Of a stretch of 64,000 nucleotides of DNA, positions 23,091 through 36,544 are shown piece after piece; positions within the stretch are counted from its first letter, which is position 1; each line of letters opens with the position of its first letter. The notes under the pieces are model-generated. The model was not told the DNA's origin, made no database searches, and worked only from the letters and a program-made list of their open reading frames with translations. The stretch covers positions 6,715,368 through 6,779,367 of the forward strand of contig NC_053128.1 in assembly GCF_010015445.1 (NCBI RefSeq), given 5' to 3'. The stretch is from Perca fluviatilis (taxonomy: Eukaryota > Chordata > Actinopteri > Perciformes > Percidae). A program made the position numbers and the translations under genes.

Positions 23091-23832
23091 TGGCATAATA
23101 TTGTTAAAAGGCAAAATATAAAGCAACCATACCGATGAACATACTTTTGCATACAGCAGATGTACTCACCCACCACCGGCCCACCTAGTTAACGCTGAAC
23201 GGTGACCGCGGAATTCATCAGTAAACGCCACGCGCTGAAAAAAAAAAGGTTGTGTTTAGAAAAGAACACCAGAAAGGCTCTTTAGTAACACAAAAAGTGA
23301 CAAAACACGCTTTAGGAAAACAATGAACAGTTGGCTTAGAAAGAAACATTGGGGAAGCGTTAAAAAAAATAAAAAAATAAAAGTGCTGAAAAATCACCAG
23401 ACGCTGGATGCGATCCCCGCCTCCTGGTGAATTGTCCTGTGTTTACCCTATCTACTTCAACCAATCTCCTACATCCCTTTTATACTACCGCCACGCGGGA
23501 AAATCTTCACTTGTAATGTAGTTCAATCGGGCTAATTGTGTTGATTAACACGCCAAAATGGCATACTAATTGGCTGTCGGCTATTAATTTCCGCCATGAC
23601 ATCAGTCTGTGTAAAGACTGATGTCAAAGAAAAAATCATTTGTTTTGGGTGCAGATCATCGCAAAAATTACACCATAATCATTTGTTCACAAGTTGCAGT
23701 CTCATTTATATCTTTGAGAGTTGTGAGGCTTAGAATGTACCATCGACATGTTTCTTATACACACGGGAACGGGTCTCATTTTACATTCACACACAAGTAT
23801 ATCTGCTGAGTGTTGAAGACCTGTGGACATAC
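23091..23832. other. Unassigned stretch
   Basis: AT-rich with A runs near 23,240 and 23,366. Nothing recognised. Confidence 0.4.
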
Positions 23833-23900
23833 CGTGTGGACCCCAGGAAGAGTAGCTGGCTAAGGCCAGGGCTAATTGGGATCCTATAATTAACTAAAAC
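23833..23900 (+). mobile_element. LINE 3' tail fragment
   Basis: CGTGTGGACCCCAGGAAGAG followed by GGGATCCTATAATTAA matches the tail at 6,270-6,340. Confidence 0.55.
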
Positions 23901-24666
23901 TAAACGGGCAAAAACATCAAACAATTCCCAAACTGTTGGGAACTTTTTTTGTTACAAATTATCATCCTGAAATGTGCCAAGCAACCTCACAGGATGTTGG
24001 AATTTCTGGAGGATTTCTGTATCGATAACAGTACTTTGACACGAGGCTATGTCACAAGGCTCTAAATGAAATGAGGAGTTCAAATGGTTTGCATTATTCT
24101 GCATCCTCTCGGAGAAAGGGATTAGGAAGAGCTGAAGAAATGGGGGGGAGGAGAGGAAATGACAAATGAAGATGGAAAGATGGATGGAAGGGAAATCACA
24201 CATCACACCACATGCTGGTCGCCACTTAAGAAGATGCATTTTTCTTCCATTTTTTTTTTTTTTACCCCAAACATCAAAACAAGAGTTGTATGTGATATAA
24301 GATGAATTTATTAAGGGTATCTTATTCTAAATTTAAACCATCCTGTTTCCTCCCCGACCTCATCGTATGCTTCCTCTTTTTCATCCATTTTTTTTCTTCT
24401 ACCTACGTTGTTCACGACAATGACACAGATATGCCAGTTTTGCGAAAAGTATGTCGTCAGAATCTGTGTGTTAAAGGTGTTTAATGTACAAATGGGATGT
24501 TATTGACTTGCCAGCGACACACTGAACCTTCACAGCGCAGAGATCAGCGGGTTAAACCATCTGTTTCAGAGTCAGGGGTGGGATAGAGGGGGGAGAAGCA
24601 GCGCAATGGTTCATCCTGGCTTTTGTTTAATTTTGCTTGGCAGAGCTTGGCACCGGAGTGGCACTG

Positions 24667-24669
<3 letters not shown>
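23901..24669. other. Unassigned stretch
   Basis: No gene or repeat recognised, apart from a T run near 24,250. Confidence 0.4.
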
Positions 24670-26458
<1,789 letters not shown>

Positions 26459-27030
26459 CATTTTAAACCCTTTTAACCCGGCAGTGTTGGTGCCTTGCTC
26501 TAAAGGATTAGAACCTCTAACCCGGGCAGTGTTGGTGCCTTGCTCTAAGGATTAGAACCTCTAACCCGGCAGTGTTGGTGCCTTGCTCTACGGATTAGAA
26601 CCTCTAACCCGGCAGTGTTGGTGCTTTGCTCTGATTTAAAACCCTTAACCCTGTACAGTGTGGTGCCTGGTTCTAAGGATTTGAACCTCTTACCCTGGCA
26701 GTGTTGTGCCTTGCTCTAAGGATTAGAACCTCTATCCTGGACGTGTTGGTGCCTTGCTCCTAAGGGTTTGAACCTCTAACCCTGGCAGTGTTGGTGCTCT
26801 GGCTCTAAGGATTAGAACCTCTTACCTGGACGGTGGTTGGTGCCTTGCTCTAAGGATTAGAAACCTCTTACCTGGACGGGTGTTGGTGCCTTGCTCTAAG
26901 GAATTAGAAACCTCTTACTCCTGGCAGTGTTGGTTCCCTTGCTCTACGGGTTTGAACCAACTGTATATAACCCTGGCAGTGTTAGTGCCTCTTGCCTAGG
27001 GAATTTGAACCCTACTTGTGGTAGTGTTAG
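26459..27030 (-). repeat. ~46-bp minisatellite with B-box-like units
   Basis: About twelve imperfect units of CAGTGTTGGTGCCTTGCTCT, AAGGATTAGAACCTCTAACC. On the minus strand several units read AGAGGTTCAAATCC or close, which resembles the Pol III B box, then GAGCAAGGCACCAACACTG, a phrase familiar from fish SINE-related sequence. Units become longer and less regular toward 27,000. Confidence 0.85.
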
Positions 27031-27062
27031 GGCCTTGCACAGGGGAACTCATATTAAATAAT

Positions 27063-27128
27063 AACAAAAAAAAAAAAACTAAACCCAAAAAAGCAAAAAA
27101 AAAAATCTTTTTTTTTTTTTTTTTTTTT

Positions 27129-27174
<46 letters not shown>
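27063..27174. repeat. Poly(A)/poly(T) tracts
   Basis: A runs, then T21 at 27,108-27,128, GGT, then A43 at 27,132-27,174. The T and A runs could fold back on each other. They may partly be assembly error. Confidence 0.9.
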
Positions 27175-27177
<3 letters not shown>

Positions 27178-27227
27178 GACCTGAGGAGACAGAGCTTCTT
27201 CCTCATTGGCTAAAGGACATCTGGCAG

Positions 27228-27230
<3 letters not shown>

Positions 27231-27267
<37 letters not shown>
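27231..27267. repeat. (GT)n microsatellite
   Basis: GT run followed by a GA run. Confidence 0.95.
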
Positions 27268-27268
<1 letters not shown>

Positions 27269-27380
27269 TGAGAGAGAGAGAGTGTGTCTGAGATACCACA
27301 TTGATCTCCCTCCTCACATTCCACACTGTCAGGACTCTGAATAGCAGAACTCCTCACTCCAAACATCTCTCTCCCCCTCT

Positions 27381-27480
27381 CTCAATTCAATTCAATTCAA
27401 AGAGGTTTATTAGCATGACCATATTGACATATATGTATTGCTGTAAATACAAACAGGGAAACATGTTACACATTAACATC
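27381..27480 (-). mobile_element. LINE 3'-tail-like fragment
   Basis: (AATTC)n precedes AAAGAGGTTTATTAGCATGA. Read on the minus strand this is TCATGCTAATAAACCTCTTT followed by an AATTG-repeat tail, a common fish LINE ending. Confidence 0.45.
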
Positions 27481-27602
27481 CAGTAGTCCAGTAGGATGCA
27501 GACAGTAAACAATAAGTTAACATTCATCATGTCAACACAATGTAACAATATGAACAACACTGATGATATAGCAACAACAAACACAAGAATAGTACATTTT
27601 TT

Positions 27603-27727
27603 GTGTGTGTGTGTGTGTTGGGGTGTTTGTGTGTGTGTGTGTGCTTTGTGTGTGTCGTGCTTGTGTGTGTGTGTGTTGTGTGTGTGTGTGTCTTGTGTGT
27701 GTGTATATCTGTGTGTATTGTGTGTAT
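27603..27727. repeat. Imperfect (GT)n microsatellite
   Basis: GT tracts with TTG and CTTG interruptions. Confidence 0.9.
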
Positions 27728-28239
27728 GGGGGTGGTACCACGTTCCTCAGAGTGTGGCAGGTAAAGACATATTTGTTAGACTGAGCTCTCTGCTGTTTCA
27801 CAAATCGCATTTGATTGATGTTGGTATTTGGTCAAATGTCTGGTGTTTGTTAAATTTGGGAAATATAGAGTTGATTGGCTGCAGCTAATAATAATTCTCT
27901 CACTCTCTCTCACTCCCTCACTTTTCCTCTTTCATTCTTCTTCGCTCTTTTTCCATTCTTTTCATTCTGTCGCTTCTGACCCTCTCCTTTTTACTCTTCC
28001 TTCTGACTCATTTCACTCCATTTCTCCAGTTTGAACAATATGAAAAGGCCTCTCTCAACATTCTCTTAGTAAATCAGTATCATATACTAATATCATACCG
28101 ATATGGGGAAAAATCAACACAACATTTCAGTCAAACTACTTATATTATTAACCATCAGACCGTTATGGGAAAGGACCTTTGTCTCAGTGATGTAAAAGAA
28201 TACTTTTAATACAGCTAAACAAAGATATATTGGCGAGCA

Positions 28240-29290
28240 TTCAAAGACTGGAAAGACTTGTATATTGCCGTGTAATTTGTTCATGAACACTTGAAACCTG
28301 ACCTAGACTGGCCCCATTAGGACTCTTGAGAATATACTTGGACTTCAAGTATATCTCAAATCACTTCAGACATGACTAGACTTATTCTAAAAGACTTAAT
28401 AAGAATTGACTTGGACTTGCCTCAAACTGACGTAAGACTCTGAACATACGTCTCAAATCTCTTTGGGCTTGAATTCGACTTTGATCATTCTCCTGAAGTT
28501 GTTTTGAAACACTTGAGACTTGACTTGAACCTTGCTTTGACAAACGGAGACTTGACATGGATTGGTCTTAAATTATATGAGAGTTGACTTGGACCTTCCA
28601 GAAGGATTTGATAACTAGGGCTGGGTACCCAATTCAATACTTTTGAGGCACCTGACCAAATTATGAAGCATCGAAAAATGCCTCGGCCATTCAATACCAA
28701 ATTCAAAAATGTTCAATTAAATTTTATTTATAGTATCAAAGACAAGACACTTTACAGGATAGAGTACCAACCATTCCAGTAATTCCCCAAGAGCAAGCCG
28801 CTAGCCTGAGGAGTAAATCTCCATTAGCGCCAGTGAGCCAATAAGCATGCAGCCCGCGCCTAAAAAGATCTGATAATGCTTGTGATTGGCTGTATAACGC
28901 TACACGCTGTAGAGACACGCAGGAAAAAAACATCTATGTTAGGCGTAGGGATGGGGGTTCACATAGTAGGAGCTTAAAAGAATCGCTGGTATCGCTCTAG
29001 TAGCCGCTGTCGAAGTCACGGCACCGGTATTTTACCGGTAATATTTTGAACGATGCACAGCCCCATTGATAACTGACTTGAAGTTGTTTAAAATAACTTG
29101 ACAAACATGAGACCTGTTTGGACTTCAAACCCCATGGGACTTGACTTGGACTTGTCTCTGAAATGACTTGGATACCTGACTTTGAGACTTAGATCTGACA
29201 GACTTGAGATTTGACTGGGACTTGCTGTGACAACCTTGGAACATAACTTTGGACTCGCCTGAAAAGAGAGACTTGATTGAGCCTATAAAA
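28240..29290. repeat. Degenerate ACTTGAGACTTGACTTGG repeat
   Basis: Many imperfect copies of GACTTGGACTTG/GAGACTTG text with no fixed period. The block is split by the hAT MITE at 28,616-29,065 and resumes after it. Confidence 0.7.
28616..29065. mobile_element. hAT MITE (TAGGGCTG ends)
   Basis: It begins TAGGGCTGGGTACCC and ends GATGCACAGCCCCA, flanked by the perfect 8-bp duplication TTGATAAC (28,608-28,615 and 29,066-29,073). There is no coding region. Confidence 0.8.
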
Positions 29291-29870
29291 CTATGCTTTT
29301 TAATCCTTCTAAAAATGGCAGCGCCAGCTGAATTATCCATGCATCAATGCATTAGAAATCTTAATTGAAAAAGTTGAGAATGACTGTTTTGTATTTTAGG
29401 CTGTTTGTCTTATTTGACAGCTTTGTGTAAGCATAACTTCAGGGTGAAACCATAACTTCCACACAGTGTTTTTAGCCGTTGGTTAAAAAGGATCGTTAAA
29501 GAGGACATTAGTTTGTCTGTTTTGTTTTTTTTTCCTCCCCTAGTCTTTCCTCTTTTCTCCCATTTTCCCGCCTGCTGCCTGTTGGATGGCCACCCTTCGA
29601 AGCTAGCCATTTGAAGGACCAATTATCCAATAAATGCGGCTTTATGAAGTTGTTTCCCTGCTGCTGTGTTCTTGGAAGGCAGAGGTGTATATCAACAAGA
29701 TTTACAACTCTGGAGCTTTTAAAGGGATTAACCACCATTTGGAAAAATGGGACACCTATTCCTGAACATAAAGCCATTTGCATTGTTGTGCTTTATTATC
29801 TTGGTTGACAATCCCAAATCAAAAGGAAAACAAAAATAAACCAAAGTCTTGATCCAAGAAATGTTAGACA
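29291..29870. other. Unassigned stretch
   Basis: No feature recognised. The opposing frames around 29,410-29,808 lack domains. Confidence 0.4.
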
Positions 29871-30115
29871 TACACTACTTTGCCAAATGTATATGGACCC
29901 CCCACGCATTACACCAGTGATGTATTATAAAATGAAAATGTCATTTAAGACATACATTTTTCTGCTTTAACAGCCTCCTCTCTTCAGGAAAGGCTTTCAG
30001 AAACGCAGATTTTAGAACCTGGCTGCAGTGACTGGTTACTATTCAGACACACAAGCATTAGTGAGGTCCAACGCTGATGTTGGCTGGTGAGGTCTGGCTC
30101 AAGGCCTTTACACAA
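29871..30115. mobile_element. Tc1/mariner-like fragment, outer part
   Basis: TA-CACTACTTTGCCAAATGTA followed by GTATATGGACC resembles the terminus of a fish Tc1 family. The following text (TCAGGAAAGGCTTTCAGAAA, GTGAGGTCCAACGCTGATGT) matches that family's transposase region in antisense. More of the same element seems to lie at about 31,080-31,230. Confidence 0.5.
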
Positions 30116-30239
30116 CAGGTTTTGCATAATCATTTTGCATGAGAACTATTCATACCGTAGCGATGCAATTTTGCGACAGTTCTTTAAACCTATAGTGCTA
30201 ATTGTTTTATATTAATGAACGTCCGTTACATCCAAACCA

Positions 30240-30690
30240 TTTGCCAAATCACTTTGATACAAAGCTGGTCTATATCCACTACTTTCCACTTCCGGATTGC
30301 TCCCCGTCTTTCAAAATGTCAGTTTTCCTTCCCGCTCTTTGTGTTCGCTTCTAAACTCTGGTGGATTTCTGAGGACTATGGTTAACTGCTCCTCAGATCT
30401 CTGCAGGGTAAATCCAGACAGCTAACTAGACTATGTGTCCAATCTGAGTTTTGCACGGTAATTAAAACAACTTTTGAACGACATACGTTCCACCAAAACA
30501 AGTTCCTTCCCCGAAGAATATTTTGCAGCAGCTCCATGCGGAGCTAAGCCGCACGTATGACGATAGTGATTGGTTTAAAGAAATGCCAATAAACCAGAGC
30601 TCCAGAGACTACTTTTTAGTTCCAGAGACTACCGCCCCATCTCCTTGCGTCCGACCACGGTCGGAGCCGAAGCAGGACCATCACTAATCT
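30240..30690 (+). repeat. Dispersed repeat 'CAGATCTCTGCAG' family, copy 2
   Basis: The longest copy, containing GAGGACTATGGTTAACTGCT, CCTCAGATCTCTGCAGGG and GACAGCTAACTAGACTATGT. Ends approximate. It interrupts the Tc1-like relic. Confidence 0.7.
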
Positions 30691-31079
30691 ACGGCAAGCT
30701 ATGTTATTGAGTTGCCTTGTAGCGAAATACTCGAGTGAATTTAAACCCCTCTGGTAAACAGTTACGACGCGTAGCCTTTGTGTAGCCACGTTCTAGGGCT
30801 TTTATTGTGAAAGGAATGCAGCGGAATGAGTGTCGGTGGTAAACGCTGTGTTTGTCAAGGTTGAAAGGAGTAGTAAAGTTTGCCACCATACAGTCTACGG
30901 TTTGGACAGAAGCCTCTGTGTTGTTGTATTACCATCCTAAGTAAGCAACAATATGATTTGGTTGATGCCTTTATTTGCAGATGCCGTAACATTCGCGGTT
31001 TTGTGAAAGTTCCCTCGCGAAAAGCAAGAGTCAGAAAAACCACATTGACGGTGAATTATCGCAAAAAGCCTTTACAGTC
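30691..31079. other. Unassigned stretch
   Basis: No known feature. Frames on both strands between 30,855 and 31,119 are short. Confidence 0.4.
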
Positions 31080-31260
31080 TGGCGCTTCAGTTCACCCCAG
31101 ATGTGATAAATGGGTTTGAGCTCGGGCGCCTGTGCAGACAAGTCACGCGCTTCCCGCACCGCACTGGGAAAATCGCTTCCTTAAAGGATCTGACTTTATG
31201 CACGGGGACATTGTCGTGTCACATTGTCACAGCCCCAGAGTAAAAGTATGCGGACAGCAG
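31080..31260. mobile_element. Tc1/mariner-like fragment, inner part
   Basis: TGGGTTTGAGCTCGGGCGCC, TGTGCAGACAAGTCACGCGC and GCACGGGGACATTGTCGTGT resemble an antisense stretch of a Tc1-like transposase gene, continuing the element begun at 29,871. AAAAGTATGCGGACAG at 31,242 resembles a Tc1-type terminus and may belong to another copy. Confidence 0.4.
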
Positions 31261-33705
31261 TGTTCGCGATATTAAATCAGAACTGTACTTTATTGATCCC
31301 CGGAGCAGTTGCTCAGTCAAATTCAAGGAAGTCAGAAATGAAATGAAAAATGAACTCTCAAGTTAATATTAGGGTAACACTTTAGAATAACTAATATATC
31401 ATCATTTATTAAAGAATTAGTTAACGATTAGTTAATGGTTACTTATTAATTCATAACATATCATTAGTATTGTTCACTATCAATATAATGGTTTGTTCAT
31501 AATCGCTATTATTAATGGTTATCATTCATTAATTCAGTCTTACAGATTCATCATCAGTAAAGATTTATTCACATTGCTAACAGTAATGGTTTAACAGAAG
31601 TCTATTCAAAATATGTTTTGTTAATATGATTTATACTAACAAATAATGAAACAACCATTTGAAATGAAATAATTTTCCCATCATAAACCGAATAATTAAC
31701 TATTACAATGCTTGTTCATCATTTGTAAGCATTACTGCACTTCGAATGAAGATTGTACTCACCCTAAATGTGTTCATATAAGTCTTGTAGTTATGTTATA
31801 AATAGAAGACACTTCTATATTGCAAAACCATTAGAATTAAATAATTTTCCTTTATAACCCAAACTAAAGTATCTATGTAACATCTCATCAGTCTGTACAT
31901 TTAGCAGTCCAAAGTTATCATATATTTTTCCTTGAGATCCCCATTGTAAAGTTCAATAAACGGAGTTAAATAAGAAGTTATAACAGAAACATATTTGTTC
32001 ATGTCAAATAAAATGTTCGGCAATACTTGCCCGTGCCACATAACACAGAATAACTACGGTTAGTTAAGTATACTGCGTGAGTTATCTGTGAACTACAAAA
32101 CCAATGATCAAGTAGGACAACACATGGGTTAGTTGGACATACAAATATAGTTGTGTCATTTTAACAAACACCAACACACAATTAGATAACTCAGAGTCAG
32201 TGATTAGACGAATGGTGTGAGCTCATCTAAAGTGAGTCTTTCATGCCTACATTTACGTAAAGGAAGCAGATAACAGAACACAAGTAAAAAGTATTAAAAT
32301 CGTTATTACGAGTAAGAAAAACAGACATTGAACAAACCAAACCAGACTAGAACATCAATAAAGAGGGAAAGTTTGAGAAGTGTATTCATATACAGAAACA
32401 GGCATACACATAAGTAAACAACTAAAAACCTAATCTCTGGCGAGCCATTCGATGACAAGAGTCGAGATGGCTCATATGAGTTTGTTTCTCCTGTCACCAA
32501 AAGGAACAGTAGGTACGCCACCAACTGGAATCTTCGAAGACTTGGGATTGAAGAAAATATACAGCTTGACGACTCCCAAGCTTCAAATAACCAGATGAGT
32601 AAATCACAGAATAAAACATTGTTAGCTACAGAAAATATTTCAGTTCCATATTGAAAAACGTTTAAAATGTCTTCTCTTAAGTATCAAAGTATACAATCCC
32701 TTTCAGGTATCAAGGTACATTTATATTAATAAAACTTTTATTTCAAAAGTTATAAGGAACCTACCTTAGTTACATTAACACTATCTTCAAAATTGCATAA
32801 ATATTCTCAAATTGTATTATTTTCCCATAACTTAAGCTACAGTGTTGTAATTTAGAGAAATTAAGACATGCATGCTTATTTATCCCTCCCCACAGGTAAC
32901 AGTAAAGAATGCACTAAAATTAGCCTCTTTAAGTTACTTCACCATAAACTCAGTTACTAACACACAACTTGTACTATAATCATTACAAATACCACAGCTA
33001 GCAATAGTTAAAGCAACATTACTTTCCATAACCATAGATAGAATATTAGCTTTCACAGCAATACAGTACTCCTTGCTTTTGTGCTAATTTATTAGTATAT
33101 GAAGAACATCTATAACCCGTTAGCTTGTACATTAGCACCGTTCTCTTAGCTAATACATGACAATTGACCGATTAGCATGGATGCTAGCGACTTGTTAATG
33201 AATTACTCAATAGAATTACCGCTTTAACTGCATAATAGTGGATTCAGACAATGATCTATTCACAGCTCATTGCGCCAGTATAGCTAGAATTAAGCAATGT
33301 CGTTTTTTCTACCGGTGCGAATAACGGCTGCCTATCGTTCCGGTTCCGTGTAGCCAAAAGGGACGGAGGAGACGTAAATCTAGAGATCTGACGTTAGAAG
33401 TTCACCTATTGGCTTATTTACAAGCCCATCAAAGCTAAGTGAAAGTTAAATCGTTTTCCACTATTTTCTCCCATATCTCTTACAACTACTTTTGACCATA
33501 TTTTAATAACTTGGAAACAAAAATGAATGTCTCAAAAATAAAATAAAATAATATAGGGTGTCATTATTGTTAACTTTGATGGGCTTGTAAATAAGCCAAT
33601 GGGTGAACTTGGGTCTGTGAGTTTACCAATCAGCTATCAACTAGGCTTGTTTGTTGCGCCTATATTCACGCCCCTCACGTCCCTTTAGGCGCTGCATCGG
33701 AACGT

Positions 33706-34654
33706 CATATAAGCCTGTTGTCATTCACTCGGTAAGAGAAAAAGAACGACATTTAGTGAATTAAACCGATCTAATACTGGCTATGCTTTGTTGTGAATAG
33801 AACGAAAGAGAGCTGTGCCTGAATCCACTGTCGTCATGGAGTTAAAGGCAGTGAATTCCATTAAAATGGTGAGTAATTCCTTAACAATAGGTCGCTAGCA
33901 TCCATGCTAATCGGTGCTAATCATGGATGTATTAGCTAAGAGAACGGTGCTAATAGTGCAAAGCTAACGGGTTAGCTAAGATGCTGTATTCATATGCTAA
34001 TAGGGTAATTAGCACAAAAGGCTAGCGGAGTACTGTATATTTCCTGTGAAAAGGCTAATGATTCTATCTATTGGTTATGGAAAGTAATGTTGCTTTTCAA
34101 CACTACTGCTAGCTGTGGGTATTTGTTGAATGAATGTTAGTACAAGTTGTGTGTTTAATTGTTTAACTGGAGTTTATGGAGAAGTAACTCAAAGAGGCTA
34201 ATTTTTAGTGCATTCTTTCTACTGTTAGCTGGGCAGGGAGGGATAAATAAGCACGCATGTCTTAATTTCTCTAAATTACAACACTGTAGCTTAAGTTATG
34301 GGAAAAAAATACAATTTGAGAGATGTTTACATGCAATTTATGCAATTATATTAAGAATAGTGTTAATGCTACTAATGTAGGTTCCTTAAAACTTGAATTA
34401 GAAATGTAGTTTTTGTAGTAAAGGTTACCTATTAATATAAATGTACTTTGATACCGAAAGGGATTTGTATACCTTTGATACTTAAGAGAAGACATTTTAG
34501 AACGGTTGTACAACTGAATAGAGATTTAGATATTTCAATATGGGTTAACTGAAAAATTATTTTCATTGTAGCCTAAGCAATTGATTTTATTTCTGAATAG
34601 TAATAGAGAGAACTGATTTTACCTCATCTACAGATGGAGGAGGTGGAGATTTGA
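33706..34654 (+). other. Gene-like transcription unit in right arm
   Basis: In order: TATAAG-type box at 33,708-33,714, an initiator-like TCATTC at 33,721, ATG in good context (GTCGTCATGG) at 33,836, a strong donor ATG|GTGAGT at 33,869, a branch-point-like AACTGAT and TTTTACCTCATCTACAG acceptor ending at 34,633. The spliced frame is 11 plus 6 codons (MELKAVNSIKM, then MEEVEI), then TGA at 34,652-34,654. This is too short for a known protein, so it may be a non-coding transcript or chance. The mirrored left arm lacks the donor and acceptor. No canonical AATAAA was seen shortly downstream. Expression is pure inference. Confidence 0.3.
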
Positions 34655-35221
34655 GAAGCGCTACGCACGGGAGGTCCGGTCCAGAGACAGATATTGGATC
34701 ACATTGATTCTTCAGATCCCAGAGTCTTCCAGGGGTTAGAGATTCCCAGTTCAGTGGGCTGGGTGGCAGCTACAGGATCAAGACTCAGAACTTATAATGG
34801 ATTGCCCTGGATTCCATCTTTATGGTGGTAGGACAAACAGAAACCAAACTCATATGGGCCCCAACGTTGAACATCTCTGAACTCTTGTCATCAAAGAACA
34901 ATTGAGCTCATAGAACTGAAAAGGGTTTCTTTTATGAGCGCACTTTATTATTTTAGTTGTTATTTTTCATTCCTGTGTTTTATCTGTATATGTGTATGCC
35001 ATGTTTCTGTGTATATTAATACACTTCTCAAACTTTATCCTGGTTTCCTAGTCTCTTTATTGATGTTCAACCCTCTGGGTCTTAACAATCTAGTTTTCTT
35101 CTGGTTCTGGTCCAAATTCACCCTGATATCAACGAGCTATTTCATAAATGTACATTCTTACTACATCGTAATAACGGTTACAAATACTTTTTTTACTTGT
35201 GTTTCTGTTGTATCTGCTAGC

Positions 35222-36440
35222 CTTTGCAACTCATTTATAAATGCTCTGTAAAGCATAGAAAGTCCTCACTTTAGATGGGCTCACACCATGTAGTCATCTA
35301 ATCACTAGTAACTCGTGAGTTAATCATGAATTGATGTGTTGGTAAGTGCTTGTTAAAGATGTATTAACACTAACTATATTTCTGAAGGCATGTCCAGATA
35401 GAGCAATACATGTGTGTGTCCAGGTTCTGTTAGGCCTTTGGAACTCATTTATAAATGGTTTGTAAAGCATAGAAAGTCCTCACTTTAGATGGGCTCACAC
35501 AGTATACTTAACTAACCAGTAGTAACTCATGAGTTAATCACGGATACATTATTGGTAAGTATTTGTAACAGATGTGTTAACACCCAAGCTATTAGTTTAG
35601 GCCTTTTCTAAATCATAACATTTTATTTAAGACATGAACAAATGTAAGTCTAGATAGTCTGTTAATCATTAACTTCCTAGTTATAAACAACCGTTTACGT
35701 TTAATGGTAAAATTACTTAATTTACAAATGGTTAATGCATCATGTAGGAATTATTAAAAAATATACTGATAAACCTTTTACATGGGCTTACTTACTATGG
35801 ACCAACCATTTACTAACTGCATTTACAAATGCTCTACTGATTAGAATGAATGTAGGAACTATGCTTTACAAATGATAAACAAATAAATTACTACTAGTTT
35901 GTAGAGTTTATAAAGGGAAAATTATTTAATTCACTAATGGTTTTTGCAATACTTAGAAAGTGTCAAACTTCTATTTATGAACATAACTTACAAGAGCCTT
36001 ATTTACTATGAACAAACCATTTATGAGTGTGTACACAAATGCTTCATTCATGAGAATTAACATAGGAGCAATGCTTTACAAATGATGAACAAAGCATTTA
36101 GCAATAGTTAGTAACTGGTTTATAATGGGAAAATTATTTCATTTCCAAATGGTTGTTTCATTATTTGTTAAGTATAAATCATGTACTTACAAACATATTT
36201 TTGAAGATAGGCTTATTTACTATGACCAAACCATTTATAACTATGTGAATAAATGCTTTACTGATGATGAATTCTGTAAGAACAATTAATTAATAATGAT
36301 GAAAAAAACCATTAACTAATAGGCTTATTTACTATGAACAAACCATTTATAATTGTGTGAACAAATACTTTACTAATGATGAACTATGTATGAACAATTA
36401 ATAAGTAATCATGAACAAACCATTAACTAATCGTTAACTA
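35222..36440. repeat. ~213-bp subterminal tandem units in right arm
   Basis: TGTAAAGCATAGAAAGTCCT with TCACTTTAGATGGGCTCACA occurs near 35,250 and 35,463, about 213 bp apart. TTTACTATGAACAAACCATT-type text recurs near 35,790, 36,004, 36,218 and 36,327. The left arm has fewer units, which explains part of the length difference. Confidence 0.7.
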
Positions 36441-36544
36441 ATGCTTAATAAATGATGAATTATGTGTAGTTATTCTAAAGTGTTACCAATAATTATTTTC
36501 AAAATTTTACCTATTTTTTCCTCTTGGAAACATAAGCTGATTAC

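Larger units (their letters stand above)
31373..36487. mobile_element. Giant (5.1-kb) inverted-repeat element
   Basis: The outer ends are GGTAACACTTTAGAATAACT and its exact complement AGTTATTCTAAAGTGTTACC. The homology continues inward along both arms. Landmarks are TTAGTTAACGATTAGTTAAT, CAACCATTTG...AATAATTTTCCC, CATCTAAAGTGAG, ACACTTCTCAAACTTT, GTCGCTAGCATCCATGCTAA (both arms, inverted) and finally TTGGCTTATTTACAAGCCCA at the centre. Arms are 31,373-33,439 and 33,570-36,487 around a ~130-bp loop. They are diverged, and the right is ~850 bp longer. GGTAACACTTTA ends are known in fish DNA transposons. No clean duplication was seen and no transposase is present. Confidence 0.85.
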
